Of a stretch of 64,000 nt of DNA, positions 45,161 to 55,801 are shown piece after piece (position 1 is the first letter of the stretch; each line of letters begins with the position of its first letter). Source of the stretch: Shewanella gelidimarina (GTDB lineage Bacteria > Pseudomonadota > Gammaproteobacteria > Enterobacterales > Shewanellaceae). Made by a program: the position numbers and the translations under genes. Below the pieces are notes generated by a model. That model worked only from the letters and a program-made list of their open reading frames with translations. It ran no database searches and had not been told where the DNA came from. The stretch is from positions 112,807 through 176,806 of the forward strand of contig NZ_JAKIKW010000001.1 in NCBI RefSeq assembly GCF_023283945.1, written 5' to 3'.

Positions 45161-46183
45161 ATGAATATCATCGGTTTTATTTTAGGTGCGCCGATCAAGG
45201 CATTGCGTGGCGGCGATAGACTCAAAGCACCCGCAAGCGAACAAGATGCATTTAAAGCACATTATCAACAGTGTATTGAACCGCTAAGCAGTAAATTTGA
45301 AAATGCCAGAGTTTCAAGTCTTAAAGCATGTCGTGGCAGGCTCTATTTGAGTGGCGCTATTTATGTTGGCTTGGTTACTCTGGCTTTAATGTTCAAGCCC
45401 ATGCTTGCTCCAGTCTCAACACCTGAAATTTTCTATCTGCTTTTGGCAGGTCTTTTACTCCCTTTTTTGTGGTGGACAAATCGACCGATTAAACACTATA
45501 AGCAAGATGTAAAACAACGGGTCTATCCGCAAATATTCAAGTACTTTGGTAGTGATTTTATCTTTAGTCGCGATCATAAAATGAGTCTTACAGGACTAAA
45601 ATCTTCAAAAATATTGCCTCATTATGACAGTGCTAACTTCGATGACTATGTTCAAGGAACCTATAAAGGCGTTGAAATTGCGCTAAACGAACTGCATCTG
45701 ACTAAGCAGGTGCAGCGTGATAAAAATACCGATACCGTCAGTGTTTTTAAGGGGCTGATGATCGAGCTAAGCAGTCATAAAGCATTTCAAGGCCATACAG
45801 TGGTTGTTAAAAATCGTGGTGGGCTGATGAACTTTTTATCAGGCAGCTTTAAAGGGTTAGATCGGGTAAAGCTGGAAGATCCTATTTTTGAAAAACAGTT
45901 TGATGTGTTTTCGACCGATCAAATAGAAGCAAGGTACCTACTTACCGTGACCTTTATGGAGCGCTTACAAGCACTGTCATCCAGTTTTGATAACAAGATC
46001 CAATGTGCTTTTTATCAAAGCCGATTACTGATTATGTTAGAGAGCAAAGATAATCGATTTGAAATGGCATCAATATTTAAAGGGGCGACTTTTGAATATG
46101 AATTTAGCCAGATTAATAAAGAGATGAAGCAACTGTTTGCCATTGTTGACGTGCTTAAACTCGATAAATCGATAGGATTATGA
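45161..46183 (+). CDS. DUF3137-family membrane protein
   Basis: This 340-residue protein has two membrane helices near 65-80 and 90-108 (LSGAIYVGLVTLALMF, then FYLLLAGLLLPFLWW). A large soluble domain follows, containing the DUF3137 hallmarks HYDSANFDDYVQGTYKGVEIALNEL and FKGLMIEL. It lies downstream of lemA and overlaps the transglycosylase gene by 4 bp (ATGA). It is likely part of an envelope function, otherwise unknown. Confidence 0.85.
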   Translation: MNIIGFILGAPIKALRGGDRLKAPASEQDAFKAHYQQCIEPLSSKFENARVSSLKACRGRLYLSGAIYVGLVTLALMFKPMLAPVSTPEIFYLLLAGLLLPFLWWTNRPIKHYKQDVKQRVYPQIFKYFGSDFIFSRDHKMSLTGLKSSKILPHYDSANFDDYVQGTYKGVEIALNELHLTKQVQRDKNTDTVSVFKGLMIELSSHKAFQGHTVVVKNRGGLMNFLSGSFKGLDRVKLEDPIFEKQFDVFSTDQIEARYLLTVTFMERLQALSSSFDNKIQCAFYQSRLLIMLESKDNRFEMASIFKGATFEYEFSQINKEMKQLFAIVDVLKLDKSIGL

Positions 46184-46869
46184 TTAAAGCCTTATTGCTC
46201 TGCCTTGCCGCTTTTAGTGTATGCAGCTGGGCACAAACCAGTAAGCCGCATTTTGTGGCTAAACCGTCAGATAAAAGCGTGTTGGGTAGTCAGAGAGATA
46301 GCAGTAAGTCGAAGCAGGTAAAAAGCGCTCCGAATCAGGTTTACCATTATCAGAATGCTGATGGAGTGGTGGTTTTTTCCGATAGGCCGCCAGAGACAGG
46401 GCATTATCAAGTGCGTATTTATGACTGCTACGCCTGCAAACCCAGTTCAAATATTAACTGGCAGTCTATCCCGTTATTTACCCAGCAGTATAACGAGGAC
46501 ATTCGGTTAGCCGCGAGAACCTACCAGTTAGAGGCCGCGTTAATCCGTGCTGTCATTCATGCTGAATCATCATTTAGGCCTGCTGCAATTTCAAAGACGG
46601 GTGCACAAGGATTAATGCAGCTAATGCCAGCCACAGCTAAAGAGCTCGGCGTGACAGATGCTTTTAAACCGAGTCAAAATATTCAGGCGGGTAGCCGTTA
46701 CTTAGCACAGCTGTTAAAGAGATTTGATGGTGATATTACCTTAGCATGCGCCGCATACAATGCCGGCGCTTCAAGGGTTGAGCAATATCGAGGCGTGCCG
46801 CCATTTCCCGAAACAAAAGCCTATGTTGAACGGGTCAATATCCTGTTACAACGCTATCGTAAAGCCTAG
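46180..46869 (+). CDS. Lytic transglycosylase with DUF4124 domain
   Basis: This 229-residue periplasmic protein has a signal peptide (LLCLAAFSVCSWA) and a DUF4124 segment (VYHYQNADGVVVFSDRPPE). An SLT family 1 domain follows, with catalytic Glu in IHAESSFRPAAIS, then GAQGLMQLMPATAKELGV and AYNAGASRVEQY. It cleaves peptidoglycan glycan strands. Translationally coupled to the DUF3137 gene. It ends 4 bp before the convergent MATE gene. Confidence 0.9.
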   Translation: MIKALLLCLAAFSVCSWAQTSKPHFVAKPSDKSVLGSQRDSSKSKQVKSAPNQVYHYQNADGVVVFSDRPPETGHYQVRIYDCYACKPSSNINWQSIPLFTQQYNEDIRLAARTYQLEAALIRAVIHAESSFRPAAISKTGAQGLMQLMPATAKELGVTDAFKPSQNIQAGSRYLAQLLKRFDGDITLACAAYNAGASRVEQYRGVPPFPETKAYVERVNILLQRYRKA

Positions 46870-46873
46870 GGAC

Positions 46874-48265
46874 TTAAGTTGTCAGGGGAACGAGAGTATT
46901 GACGGCCTTTAACTGACAATTACCCAGCAAACGACGTTTTTTAACATCAAAATATACTAGCGGTATTACCACGCTGCACAGGGCAATATTGGACAACGGC
47001 ATGGCTAACCAGACACCATCGACACCCATAAATTTAGGCAAAATAAATAAGAAGGGTAGCTGGACCAGCATATTGCTGCAGGCGACGATAAGTGCCTTTT
47101 TACCTTGATTAGTCGCCATAAAATACACCGACGCTAATGCAATAAACCCATCTAATGGCATCGCAAACAGATGCATACGTATTCCGTCGACTGCGGTTTT
47201 GACTAATGTCGGATCATCATTGGTAAATAGGCCCACCATCATTTCGGGAAAAAAGTTAAGCAGTAAAGTCCAACTTATCCCCGCGATTAAAGTGACTTTA
47301 ATCGACAGCATTAACATCTTATTGATATTTTCATGCTGCTCAGCGCCATAATAGTAGCTCACGGGTGGCTGTAAGCCTTCAGCAACACCTTCGGCGACAA
47401 AATAATACAGCACCATTAAATAGCCAACAATAGCAAAGGCTCCGACGATTAAGGGCGAGCCATATTCCATAAAGAGTCGGTTATGCAGCGCAAATACAAA
47501 GCTAGTGTAGAGGTACATAAATAAACTTGAAGAGCCTAGTAAAAGGATCTGTCGACTAAAGCTCAAATTGAACAGGGTAAATTTGGCTGGCCACTTTATG
47601 TTGCTATAGGGCGATAAAAAATAGCCTAAACCAATCACACAAATAGTGACCTGAGCGGTAATAGTTGCAATGGCGGCTCCCTCTAATTCCATTTCCCACA
47701 CCGCGATAAACAGGTAGTCCAATACGATATTAATCACCGCGCCCATCACCATTAATATAGTGGCCAAATGAGGGTTTTCATCATTGCGGATTAAGAAAGG
47801 TAGCGCTGCTGCCAGTACGGTAGCGAGACCGCCCCAGGTAAAGACTGCAATATAATCCTGCCCCATCCGTAAAGTGGTTTCGACTCCGCCCTGAGCTTGC
47901 AATAAGTAGGTACTGCTCGCCAACAGAATGAGGGTGGACGCACCCGCTAATGCGAGCATGATAATCATGCTGCTGGTCAATATTGTCGGCGCTACCGTAG
48001 TATCGCCTTTACCGCGTTGAATCGATAGCAAGCTGCCGCTACCCATTCCCACCATAATGCCAAAGCCCACCATAAAGTAGACCACAGGCCAAGCCATGTT
48101 GATCGCAGCCAGTCCTTCAAAACCGATGTAGTGACCGATAAAAATGCCATCGACAATCTGATACAAACCATTGACTAACATGGCCGCAATGGCGGGCAGG
48201 GTATAACGCCAAAACGTTTGTTGGATGGTTTTATTTTGGTCTGATGTTGGGGGGAGTGCTGACAT
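46874..48265 (-). CDS. MATE-family efflux transporter
   Basis: This 463-residue inner-membrane protein has 12 helices in two related halves, typical of cation-coupled multidrug/toxin exporters. Family motifs are LPAIAAMLVNGLYQIVDGIFIGHYIG in helix 1 and VGMGSGSLLSIQRGKGD. The substrate is unknown. It diverges from a LysR-type gene that may control it. Confidence 0.9.
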   Translation of the reverse strand: MSALPPTSDQNKTIQQTFWRYTLPAIAAMLVNGLYQIVDGIFIGHYIGFEGLAAINMAWPVVYFMVGFGIMVGMGSGSLLSIQRGKGDTTVAPTILTSSMIIMLALAGASTLILLASSTYLLQAQGGVETTLRMGQDYIAVFTWGGLATVLAAALPFLIRNDENPHLATILMVMGAVINIVLDYLFIAVWEMELEGAAIATITAQVTICVIGLGYFLSPYSNIKWPAKFTLFNLSFSRQILLLGSSSLFMYLYTSFVFALHNRLFMEYGSPLIVGAFAIVGYLMVLYYFVAEGVAEGLQPPVSYYYGAEQHENINKMLMLSIKVTLIAGISWTLLLNFFPEMMVGLFTNDDPTLVKTAVDGIRMHLFAMPLDGFIALASVYFMATNQGKKALIVACSNMLVQLPFLFILPKFMGVDGVWLAMPLSNIALCSVVIPLVYFDVKKRRLLGNCQLKAVNTLVPLTT

Positions 48266-48361
48266 AAAATTTACAGTGTTGAAGTACGTATGCGGGCAAG
48301 TTACTCTGTTATTAAGATTGAACCAAGTTGGTTTCTATCTGTTTTTGATATAGGAGTGGTT

Positions 48362-49243
48362 GTGAACTGGACTTTAGATGAACTAAACGCATTTGTAAAT
48401 TCGGTCAAGCTAGGATCATTTTCGGCGGCGGGTCGGCGCATGGGCAAGGCACAATCACGGGTGAGTACCGCGGTAAGTAACCTTGAGGCTGATTTGGGTT
48501 TTGAACTGTTTGATCGTAGCGCTAAATTACCCATACTGACGCCATTAGGTGAAGAGATGTTTATCGAAGCGCAATCGGTATTAGCGCAATGCCAACGCCT
48601 ACACGCTCGCGCTATGACGGCAACATTAGGCGAAGAAGTTGCGCTTACGGTGGCGATTGACGAAGCCGTGCCGGTGAACGCGTTTGAAACCTTTTTCTTG
48701 CGAGTATCGACGCAATTCCCGCTGCTTAAACTGACGATTATTAATGGTTCCCAAGAAGACATTGCACTCTGGGTAGACGAAGGGCGTGCGGATATTGGCA
48801 TTATGTTTCACACGGTATCGCTACCAGACGCACTAGAATTTATGTCAATTGGTCAATTCAAACATAGTTTAGTGGTATCAGCACAGCACCCTTTGGCGCA
48901 AGTGTCCGTGCCGACGCTGGAGCAATTGATGCAATATCGGCAGTTAGCGATTTGCGATCGAACCGGGCAGTCACAAAGTCAGCCATTATCGGCAAACCAT
49001 TGGTATATCGACAGCTATTACTACATGGTGGCCTTAGTGCTGCAAGGTGTTGGTTGGGCGTTAGTGCCTGAGCATGTGGCCAAAACCGAGTGGTATTCCA
49101 ATGAACTACTAGAGCTATCGACAGAATATATTCCCGATCCGCTATTAGTTGAAATCGGCGTGGTTAATCGACGTGATAAAGAAATTGGACCTGTGATGCG
49201 TTGGTTCTTTGCAGAACTTGATTCAGTGCTAGATGATGACTGA
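48362..49243 (+). CDS. LysR-family transcriptional regulator
   Basis: I start at GTG 48362, with AGGAG five bases upstream, giving 293 residues and the normal LysR N-terminus (NWTLDELNAFVNSVKLGSFSAA). The longer frame from 48290 adds 24 residues unlike the family. HTH includes SRVSTAVSNLEADLGFELFDRS; the effector domain follows. Divergent from the MATE gene with a 96-bp spacer, so it may regulate that exporter. Confidence 0.88.
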   Translation: MNWTLDELNAFVNSVKLGSFSAAGRRMGKAQSRVSTAVSNLEADLGFELFDRSAKLPILTPLGEEMFIEAQSVLAQCQRLHARAMTATLGEEVALTVAIDEAVPVNAFETFFLRVSTQFPLLKLTIINGSQEDIALWVDEGRADIGIMFHTVSLPDALEFMSIGQFKHSLVVSAQHPLAQVSVPTLEQLMQYRQLAICDRTGQSQSQPLSANHWYIDSYYYMVALVLQGVGWALVPEHVAKTEWYSNELLELSTEYIPDPLLVEIGVVNRRDKEIGPVMRWFFAELDSVLDDD

Positions 49244-49415
49244 TTTACAGGTGTTAGATCCTCGATCTCTAGTGGAAGATAGCTATCGCTATTATAAAAT
49301 GAAGCGATGTCTTTCAGTCGACATACCTACTAACAATTGAGGGTGGCTTAATTACCCGTAAGGGCTGCCGTTTTGCTAAAGTGGTGCGCAAAATAACAAC
49401 AAAAAGAATCATCAG

Positions 49416-50802
49416 ATGAATACTCACCCGAATACGTTGTTTGGTAAATTGTCTCTCAGCGCTAAGTGGCCTTTGGCTGCGCTTGCGTTATCGGTAGTGG
49501 CAGCAAGCAGTGTTGCCAGCGCAGCTAATGTTGCTCCCTCTGCAGAAGACATGCGCTTATACACTATCGCGACTGCGCCAAGCGCTAGTCACTTACGCAG
49601 TGATGTTGAGAAACTGGTGAGTTTTGGTACCCGGCATACGCTGTCTGAAACAGCATCCGATACTCAAGGTATTGGCGCGGCAAGACGTTGGATAAAAGCG
49701 GAGTTTGAGCAGATATCGTCAGCCTGCGGTGGCTGCTTAGAGGTTATAACACTTGCCGATACAGTCACGGGTAAGCGCATTCCTAACCCCACCGAAGTGG
49801 TCAATGTCATTGCTATTCAGCGTGGTAGTACAGATCCTAAGCGGTGATATTGATTCCAGAGTGACAGATGTGATGAATGCAACGTCACTCTCCCCTGGCG
49901 CAAACGACAATGCATCGGGTGTGGCAGGCGCAATAGAAGCGGCGCGAGTGTTATCTCAGTTCCAGTTTAACGGCACCATTGTTTACGCGGCGTTATCGGG
50001 CGAGGAGCAAGGTTTATACGGCGGCGCAACGCTAGCGCAATACGCTAAAGATAAAGGCTGGCAAGTTCAGGCTGTATTAAACAATGACATGATAGGCAAC
50101 ATTGAAGGTATTAACGGAGTGATCGATAACCACTCTGTGCGGGTATTTTCTGAAGGGGTGCGGATTGCAGAAACCACAGATGAAGCCACACAACGTTATT
50201 TTAGTGGCGGCGAAAATGATTCCGCATCACGTAACCTTGCCCGTAAAATTAAGACGTTAGCAGACCAATATATGACTAACTTAGATGTCATGTTGGTGTA
50301 CCGTTTAGATCGCTTTGGTCGTGGTGGCCATCATCTGCCTTTTAACAAGGCGGGTTTACCTGCCGTGCGCATCATGGAAACTAACGAAAACTACAATCGC
50401 CAACATCAAGATATTCGCGTTGAAAATGGCATTGCTTATGGTGATGTAATTGAAGGTGTTGATTTCAATTTTAATGCAAAATTGACCGCGTTAAATGCCA
50501 TTAGCTTAGCCTCAATGGCATGGGCACCCGCACCGCCAGCAGATGTCAGTATTGAAGGCCAAGTGTCAGCCAGCACCACGCTAAATTGGCATGCTGCTAA
50601 GCAAAAAGAAGTGGTGGGATATCGAGTTTACTGGCGTTTAACCACAGAGTCGGAATGGACGCATAGTCGTTATGTGGGCAAGGTCAATTCGTTCAAACTG
50701 GAAAACATGGTGATAGACAACTACCTATTTGGTGTTGCGAGTGTGAGTGCTAACGGAAACGTCAGTCCGGTAGTCTTCCCTGGGGCAGCCGGGGCATTTT
50801 AA
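49416..50802 (+). pseudogene. M28-family metallopeptidase, disrupted by an internal deletion/frameshift
   Basis: The 5' frame (49416-49847) encodes a signal peptide and the N-terminal region to GSTDPKR, then stops. The rest reads in another frame from about 49841: SGDIDSRVTD, metal-site NDNASGVAG, SGEEQGLYG, NNDMIGN and HHLPFNKAG, ending with a fibronectin-like domain. By comparison with the family, roughly six residues between the two parts are missing, consistent with a deletion of about 17 bp between AGCG repeats. All metal-site motifs are intact, so the loss is probably recent or a sequencing error. Confidence 0.78.
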
Positions 50803-50840
50803 AGACGACAGCTAAGCTCTAGGATTAGGGGTTAGATAAA

Positions 50841-50866
50841 ACAAAGCGCAATATTTGCGCTTTGTT
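50841..50866. terminator. Bidirectional terminator between M28 gene and rlmJ
   Basis: ACAAAGCGCA pairs with TGCGCTTTGT around ATATT, and TTTT follows. It sits between convergent genes. Confidence 0.75.
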
Positions 50867-50929
50867 TTATGGGTTGCAGAGCTAAGGCCGTTCGACTCAA
50901 TTCTACGAATAAACTAACTTAAGGTCTGC

Positions 50930-51772
50930 TTACTCAGGTACTTCCTGCTTAACCACTGTTTTACCACCATTTTGGCCAATACGGCGCTCAAGATAATCGA
51001 GCATCTCTTTAGCAATGGTGTCTAATTGCCATGGTGGATTGATAATCCACAACCCAGCGGCCGTCATACCAAATTCATCACTGTCTGGCTTAATCGCTTG
51101 TTCAATACGCAGCTGGTTCTTAATACCGCTTTCGGCCAAAACTTTAAGCATACGCTCGGTTTGCGCGCGATCAACGACCGGGTACCAAAGCATAAATACG
51201 CCGCTAGAAAAGCGTTTATGCGCCTTGATAATTGCTTTAGCAACATCTTGATAATCCGTTTTCATTTCGTAACTCGGGTCAATCAAAATAACCCCACGGC
51301 GTTCAAGTGGTGGTACAGCACCAATCATACCTTTGAGGCCGTCACCCTTGATGACGTTAACGTGTTTGTCACCGGCAAATTGTTCTTCCAGTGTTAGAAA
51401 GTCAGTACCGTGCAGTTCGTGCAACACCATGCGATCTTTCTGACGCATGTTCATATCAACAAAGGCAGGTGAGCCTGGGTAAAACTCGAGATCTTTCTTA
51501 CCTTGGTTAAAATGAGTCACATCGGTAATGTACTGTACTAAAGATTCAGGTAAATCACTTCGCTCCCACAGTCTTGCGACGCCTTCTAAATACTCGCCGG
51601 TCTTTTTTGAAAAGTCGTCCGTGAGTGCATAACCTCCAGCGCCAGCATGGCTATCAATGTAGGCCATTGGCTTATCTTTTTTATGCATTAATTTCAGCAC
51701 TTGCACCAATATTGCGTGCTTGAGAACATCGGCATAATTGCCAGCGTGATAGCCGTGACGGTAACTTAACAT
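50930..51772 (-). CDS. rlmJ: 23S rRNA (adenine2030-N6)-methyltransferase
   Basis: This 280-residue enzyme is the expected size for RlmJ (YhiR). N-terminus MLSYRHGYHAGNYADVLKH is diagnostic, SAM-binding and target-base motifs include YIDSHAGAGGY and ILIDPSYEMK. It methylates A2030 of 23S rRNA. It is divergent from rsmJ; the two sit with gor and prlC in E. coli as well. Confidence 0.95.
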   Translation of the reverse strand: MLSYRHGYHAGNYADVLKHAILVQVLKLMHKKDKPMAYIDSHAGAGGYALTDDFSKKTGEYLEGVARLWERSDLPESLVQYITDVTHFNQGKKDLEFYPGSPAFVDMNMRQKDRMVLHELHGTDFLTLEEQFAGDKHVNVIKGDGLKGMIGAVPPLERRGVILIDPSYEMKTDYQDVAKAIIKAHKRFSSGVFMLWYPVVDRAQTERMLKVLAESGIKNQLRIEQAIKPDSDEFGMTAAGLWIINPPWQLDTIAKEMLDYLERRIGQNGGKTVVKQEVPE

Positions 51773-51879
51773 GAGGATTCCAGACTTAAATGGACAGTCA
51801 TAAACTGTGTAATAGCGTCATTATAAGTTTTATGTGGCATCAGGTATAGGTATTCACTCTCGCTGGCTTTTGGCATAAT

Positions 51880-52674
51880 GTGACTGAGCCTCTTAAACAC
51901 CTGGAATTACTTTTGCAAATACCGATTTTTTTTAATCCGCAATACCCGTCTCTCGCTGATATTAGTGAACGCTGGGGACTGGTTTGGGATAAAGAAGCGC
52001 AGTTTGAGTTACGCTTTGAGCACAACACCTTAAGTCTGTATAAGCGTGATGAACCAAAATTGGACGGTATTAACGTTGATTTTGTTTCAGGTGCGGTAGC
52101 ACACCGACGTAAGTTTGGTGGCGGTCGAGGTCAATCAATTGCAAAAGCGGTCGGCCTTAAGCAGGGCGTAATGCCCACCGTGGTGGACGGTACCGCTGGC
52201 CTAGGTCGCGATGCCTTTGTGCTTGCAGGTCTCGGGTGTAAAGTGATTATGGTTGAGCGTCACCCTGTGGTGGCCGCTTTATTGGAGGATGGTTTACGCC
52301 GAGCCTACGACGATGCTGAAATTGGAGAGTGGATGCGAGAGCGCATGAGCTTATTCCATGGTTCAAGCCTTAATGCGTTAGCCGATGCCGCTAAATCATC
52401 AGGCACCGAAATTGACGTGGTCTACCTTGATCCTATGTACCCACACCGTGAGAAATCGGCGTTAGTTAAAAAAGAGATGCGCGTCTTTCAAACCCTTGTG
52501 GGCGCAGATCTAGATGCTGATGGTTTGCTTAAACCGGCTCAAGCCTTAGCGACCAAACGTGTGGTTGTTAAGCGCCCTGACTACGCTGAAGACCTCGACG
52601 GTGTAAAACCGAGTATGGTATTGGCGCAGAAGAAAAATCGTTTCGATGTTTACGTTAAAGCGGCGATGAAATAG
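51880..52674 (+). CDS. rsmJ: 16S rRNA (guanine1516-N2)-methyltransferase
   Basis: This 264-residue enzyme matches RsmJ (YhiQ): [30 protein letters not shown], the SAM loop [19 protein letters not shown] and the catalytic [21 protein letters not shown]. The start is a GTG at 51880 without a clear ribosome site; an internal start is possible, as E. coli RsmJ is slightly shorter. It modifies G1516 in 16S rRNA. Confidence 0.94.
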   Translation: MTEPLKHLELLLQIPIFFNPQYPSLADISERWGLVWDKEAQFELRFEHNTLSLYKRDEPKLDGINVDFVSGAVAHRRKFGGGRGQSIAKAVGLKQGVMPTVVDGTAGLGRDAFVLAGLGCKVIMVERHPVVAALLEDGLRRAYDDAEIGEWMRERMSLFHGSSLNALADAAKSSGTEIDVVYLDPMYPHREKSALVKKEMRVFQTLVGADLDADGLLKPAQALATKRVVVKRPDYAEDLDGVKPSMVLAQKKNRFDVYVKAAMK

Positions 52675-52741
52675 ATTTTATAGCTTTGTTTAAGGCTCTT
52701 GAGTTGCCGCTATTGTGCTGTGGAGCGTTCTGACTTCTAAT

Positions 52742-52778
52742 AAAAAGCCCTTTTACATTTCTGTAGAAGGGCTTTTTT
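52742..52778. terminator. Bidirectional terminator between rsmJ and the symporter gene
   Basis: AAAAGCCCTT and AAGGGCTTTTTT form the stem with a weakly paired interior TTACATTTCTGTAG. It serves the two convergent genes. Confidence 0.85.
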
Positions 52779-52801
52779 GTCAGTCATTTTTGTACTTAAG
52801 A

Positions 52802-54028
52802 CTACTTGTGTTGCGGATTAAATCGATCCATCACCACAGCACAGACAGCGTCGCCTGTAATGTTCAATGAGGTACGGATCATGTCAAATATACGGTCCAG
52901 CGCAAACAGCAGTGGCAGACCATCAATCGGGATCCCTGCTGCAAGTAGCACGGCGACAACCAAGAACGACGGCCCTGGCACACCGGCTTGGCCGATGGCG
53001 CCCAGTGTCGAAGTGAAGATAATGGCTGCATAGGCGGTGGTGGTCAGATCGATATGATACATCTGGGCGAAGAACATGGCGACTAAGCCATAATAGATAG
53101 CGTTACCCGTCATGTTGATGGTCGCGCCCAGTGGTAATACGAAGGCCGTGGTCGCCTTGGAGATATTGAGTTCCTGTTCACACGTTTCCATGGTGACAGG
53201 CAGCGTTGCCATAGATGAAGCGGTAGATAACGCCATCGCCTGAGGTTTCTTCATCGCAGAGATAAACTTCATCGCCGGAACGTTTGAGAAGAATTTCACT
53301 ATCAACGGGAAGAAGATGAAGGCATAGATAAGAATCGCGACCACGAAGACCACGAATAACTTCAATACGACTTCCAAAGCTTGAAAGCCGAATGAGCCCA
53401 CAGATTCAGCCATTAGACCAAATACGCCGAGAGGGGCAATGATCATCACGCAATTGATCATCCATACAAAGGCTTCGACTATGGTATTGAGGCTCTTGAT
53501 AACCGGTTTGGCACCATCGCCTTTCACTTTACTCAATGCGATACCGAAGAAGATACAGAAGACTAAGATCTGCAGGATATTTCCCGACGTCATCGATTCA
53601 AATACATTGGTTGGGATCATGCCAATTAGAGTATCCATTGCACTGGGAAGTGCGCCTTGCTCTGCGGTGATCTGGGTGAGTGATTGACCGTGTGCACTAA
53701 AGTCAATTCCGGCACCGGGTTTGAAAATATTGCCCATGACCAGTGCGAGTGTAACGGCAATGCCCGAGGTGATAATAAAGAAGGCAAAGGTGCCAATACC
53801 CATCTTACCCGCTGAGGGGCTGTTACCTAGGCTGGCGGCGCCGGCGATAATGGATACCACGACTAAGGGGATGACGAGCATCTTAACCAGATGAATAAAT
53901 ATGGTGCCCAAAGGTCCAAATATAGCGGCACCTTCTCCCATGTAAAGGCCTACTAATGCCCCTATTATCATGGCAATAACGACCTGAAGACCTATATTAT
54001 TCATTAATTTTTTATCTGAAATTCCCAC
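52802..54028 (-). CDS. Dicarboxylate/amino acid:cation symporter (DAACS family)
   Basis: I start at GTG 54028 (GGAG six bases upstream), giving 408 residues; the upstream extension to 54118 looks untranslated. The protein has the GltP/GltPh fold with hairpin motifs ALSTASSMATLPVTMETCEQ, TAFVLPLGATINMTGNAIYYG and DRIFDMIRTSLNITGDAVCAVV. It imports glutamate, aspartate or C4-dicarboxylates with Na+ or H+. Monocistronic. Confidence 0.92.
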   Translation of the reverse strand: MGISDKKLMNNIGLQVVIAMIIGALVGLYMGEGAAIFGPLGTIFIHLVKMLVIPLVVVSIIAGAASLGNSPSAGKMGIGTFAFFIITSGIAVTLALVMGNIFKPGAGIDFSAHGQSLTQITAEQGALPSAMDTLIGMIPTNVFESMTSGNILQILVFCIFFGIALSKVKGDGAKPVIKSLNTIVEAFVWMINCVMIIAPLGVFGLMAESVGSFGFQALEVVLKLFVVFVVAILIYAFIFFPLIVKFFSNVPAMKFISAMKKPQAMALSTASSMATLPVTMETCEQELNISKATTAFVLPLGATINMTGNAIYYGLVAMFFAQMYHIDLTTTAYAAIIFTSTLGAIGQAGVPGPSFLVVAVLLAAGIPIDGLPLLFALDRIFDMIRTSLNITGDAVCAVVMDRFNPQHK

Positions 54029-54731
54029 GCTCGCTCCGTTGTTGAACTGTTTTATTAAGCATTTGCTGAAGAGGCGTAAAGCTACCACATCAGCGTATGA
54101 GCCACTGTGAAACAGCACTTAACTAGGGACTTAACTCATTCTTCTATAAATAAATCGATCTCCCATTGAATTATCCTTAAAAAGTATAGGTAAAAATCAG
54201 CATATCGCTAAATTGAATTCAGAATTAATAGGGCAGATTCTTATATCTGTATTTGATGTTCGTTATTTAAGCATGTGTTTGACGCTTTTTCTTTACGGAG
54301 TGAATGAACGAGAGTTTATGGTGTTTGCTTAATGACCATTCGGCTTCGAATGAAGTGGATTACATTTTTTGTTTCAGCTTTCTCCGGGATCGAGAATATG
54401 GACTGCATCGTTAATGTACTGACTTTCTCAATCCAGTCCTCTTCGGTAGATAGCCGCATGAGGATGTTGAACACTTTTCAGCGGGTGAGTTGATGGGGCT
54501 GAGCGTTGAGGTCGGGTAGAAAGCTAAGTATGTTATTGATTATTTACTCGCGATAATTGCCTCACTCTAATCTGACCCTCAGTAATCAATTCTTCAAAAT
54601 ATAAAAATCTTCAATCCCCTTTGCGTAAATATAATTATTTTACGTCACTCATCGTTTTCTGTTGTTTCTTTAAACTCATTCCCTATTAGCTCATTGATAT
54701 AAAAACATATACCCAAAATTAAGGAATAACG
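54029..54731. other. Long intergenic region upstream of the lipoprotein gene
   Basis: This region of about 700 bp has no supportable ORF. A dyad CGTAAA...TTTACG around TATAATTA near 54624-54644 contains a TATAAT-like -10 and may be the promoter of the lipoprotein gene. Confidence 0.35.
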
Positions 54732-55058
54732 ATGAAATCGAATACTGGAAACAACATTAAATCTGGAATGTTATTTGGATTGGCTGCGATCATATTAGTC
54801 GGTTGTGGAAGCTCTGCAGAAGAAGATCAATTAGCTTGGATCCAAGATTGGAATTCATCAGGTGATTTCCAACAGAAAATGAAAATGATGAATACTTGCT
54901 TTAAGGAAGCGGGAGTGAGAAGCCTGACTAAATCGATGACCAGTGAACAAAGTGACATCGTGAATGCATGCGAACTGTCGTACATCATTGAGCGTGCAGA
55001 AGATGATGATATTAGTTTAGATCGAGAGTTATTAGCCGCTAACATTCTCCAACTTTAA
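54732..55058 (+). CDS. Small lipoprotein of the ECF/kinase cluster
   Basis: This 108-residue protein has a lipobox (AAIILVGCGSS, Cys about 26) and two further Cys residues (NTCFKEAG, NACELS) that could form a disulfide. AAGGAAT precedes the ATG. It heads a same-strand run to the phosphatase, sigma factor and kinase genes, so it may be a sensor or target of that system. No family recognised. Confidence 0.65.
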   Translation: MKSNTGNNIKSGMLFGLAAIILVGCGSSAEEDQLAWIQDWNSSGDFQQKMKMMNTCFKEAGVRSLTKSMTSEQSDIVNACELSYIIERAEDDDISLDRELLAANILQL

Positions 55059-55143
55059 TCAGTAGGCAGCAACCACCAAATACTCTTGAGGTGTATAACC
55101 TTCTTGGGTAAAAAACAGACCGAAATAACAGGGATAACAAGAC

Positions 55144-55746
55144 ATGTCATTAAAGAATAAAGCGTTAGACTTGGCTAGTGAGGCCAGAAATACCGCAGGG
55201 CAGTTAACCAGTGATTTACAGCAGTCGCAAGCTTTTGAACAAGCTAAGGTAACCCTTACCAATACTAAAGATAGAGCGTTAGCTGTTGATACTGCAAGCA
55301 TTAAATTAATGAACTTTTTCGCGGTATTTAGTTTGGCTTTTATGCTGCTGAGCACATTTTTCCCCGTGATGACATTTATGGGAAGTAGTATGCCGCTGAG
55401 CGAGCTAACACCGTCTTGGTTATATGTGATTGTTATTCTGGCTTTGTGTAGCCACCTATTGGGTGCAAAGCAGTTAATTTCACGCAGTTTATTGCTTATA
55501 TTACTTGTGTCTATTGGTTATACACTTTACCAGCAATTGGCAGAGATGTTTCAGATGTTTCAGATGACTCAGATGCTAGGTGGATCAAGAACAAAAGACA
55601 TTATGCGTGGGTTAGGTGAGGCTCTTAAGTATACCGATATTGGCCTTTATCTTTTCTTGGTAAGTCTTGTGTTAGTGGTCATTACAACGATTAAGCCTGG
55701 CTATAAAACCAACCATGCTCTGTGGGCTCAATTGGTTCAAAAGTAG
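55144..55746 (+). CDS. Membrane protein of unknown function (200 aa)
   Basis: This protein has an N-terminal helical, Ala/Gln-rich soluble part (about 1-50) and then four membrane helices: FFAVFSLAFMLLSTFF, LYVIVILALCSHLLG, LLLILLVSIGYTLY and LYLFLVSLVLVVITTI. The repeat MFQMFQMTQM lies in a loop. Lies between the lipoprotein and phosphatase genes. I do not recognise the family. Confidence 0.7.
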   Translation: MSLKNKALDLASEARNTAGQLTSDLQQSQAFEQAKVTLTNTKDRALAVDTASIKLMNFFAVFSLAFMLLSTFFPVMTFMGSSMPLSELTPSWLYVIVILALCSHLLGAKQLISRSLLLILLVSIGYTLYQQLAEMFQMFQMTQMLGGSRTKDIMRGLGEALKYTDIGLYLFLVSLVLVVITTIKPGYKTNHALWAQLVQK

Positions 55747-55801
55747 ATTGTCATTTTTGAATGGCCAGTTGATGACTGGCCATTTTTTAAGGTTCAAAGT
55801 A

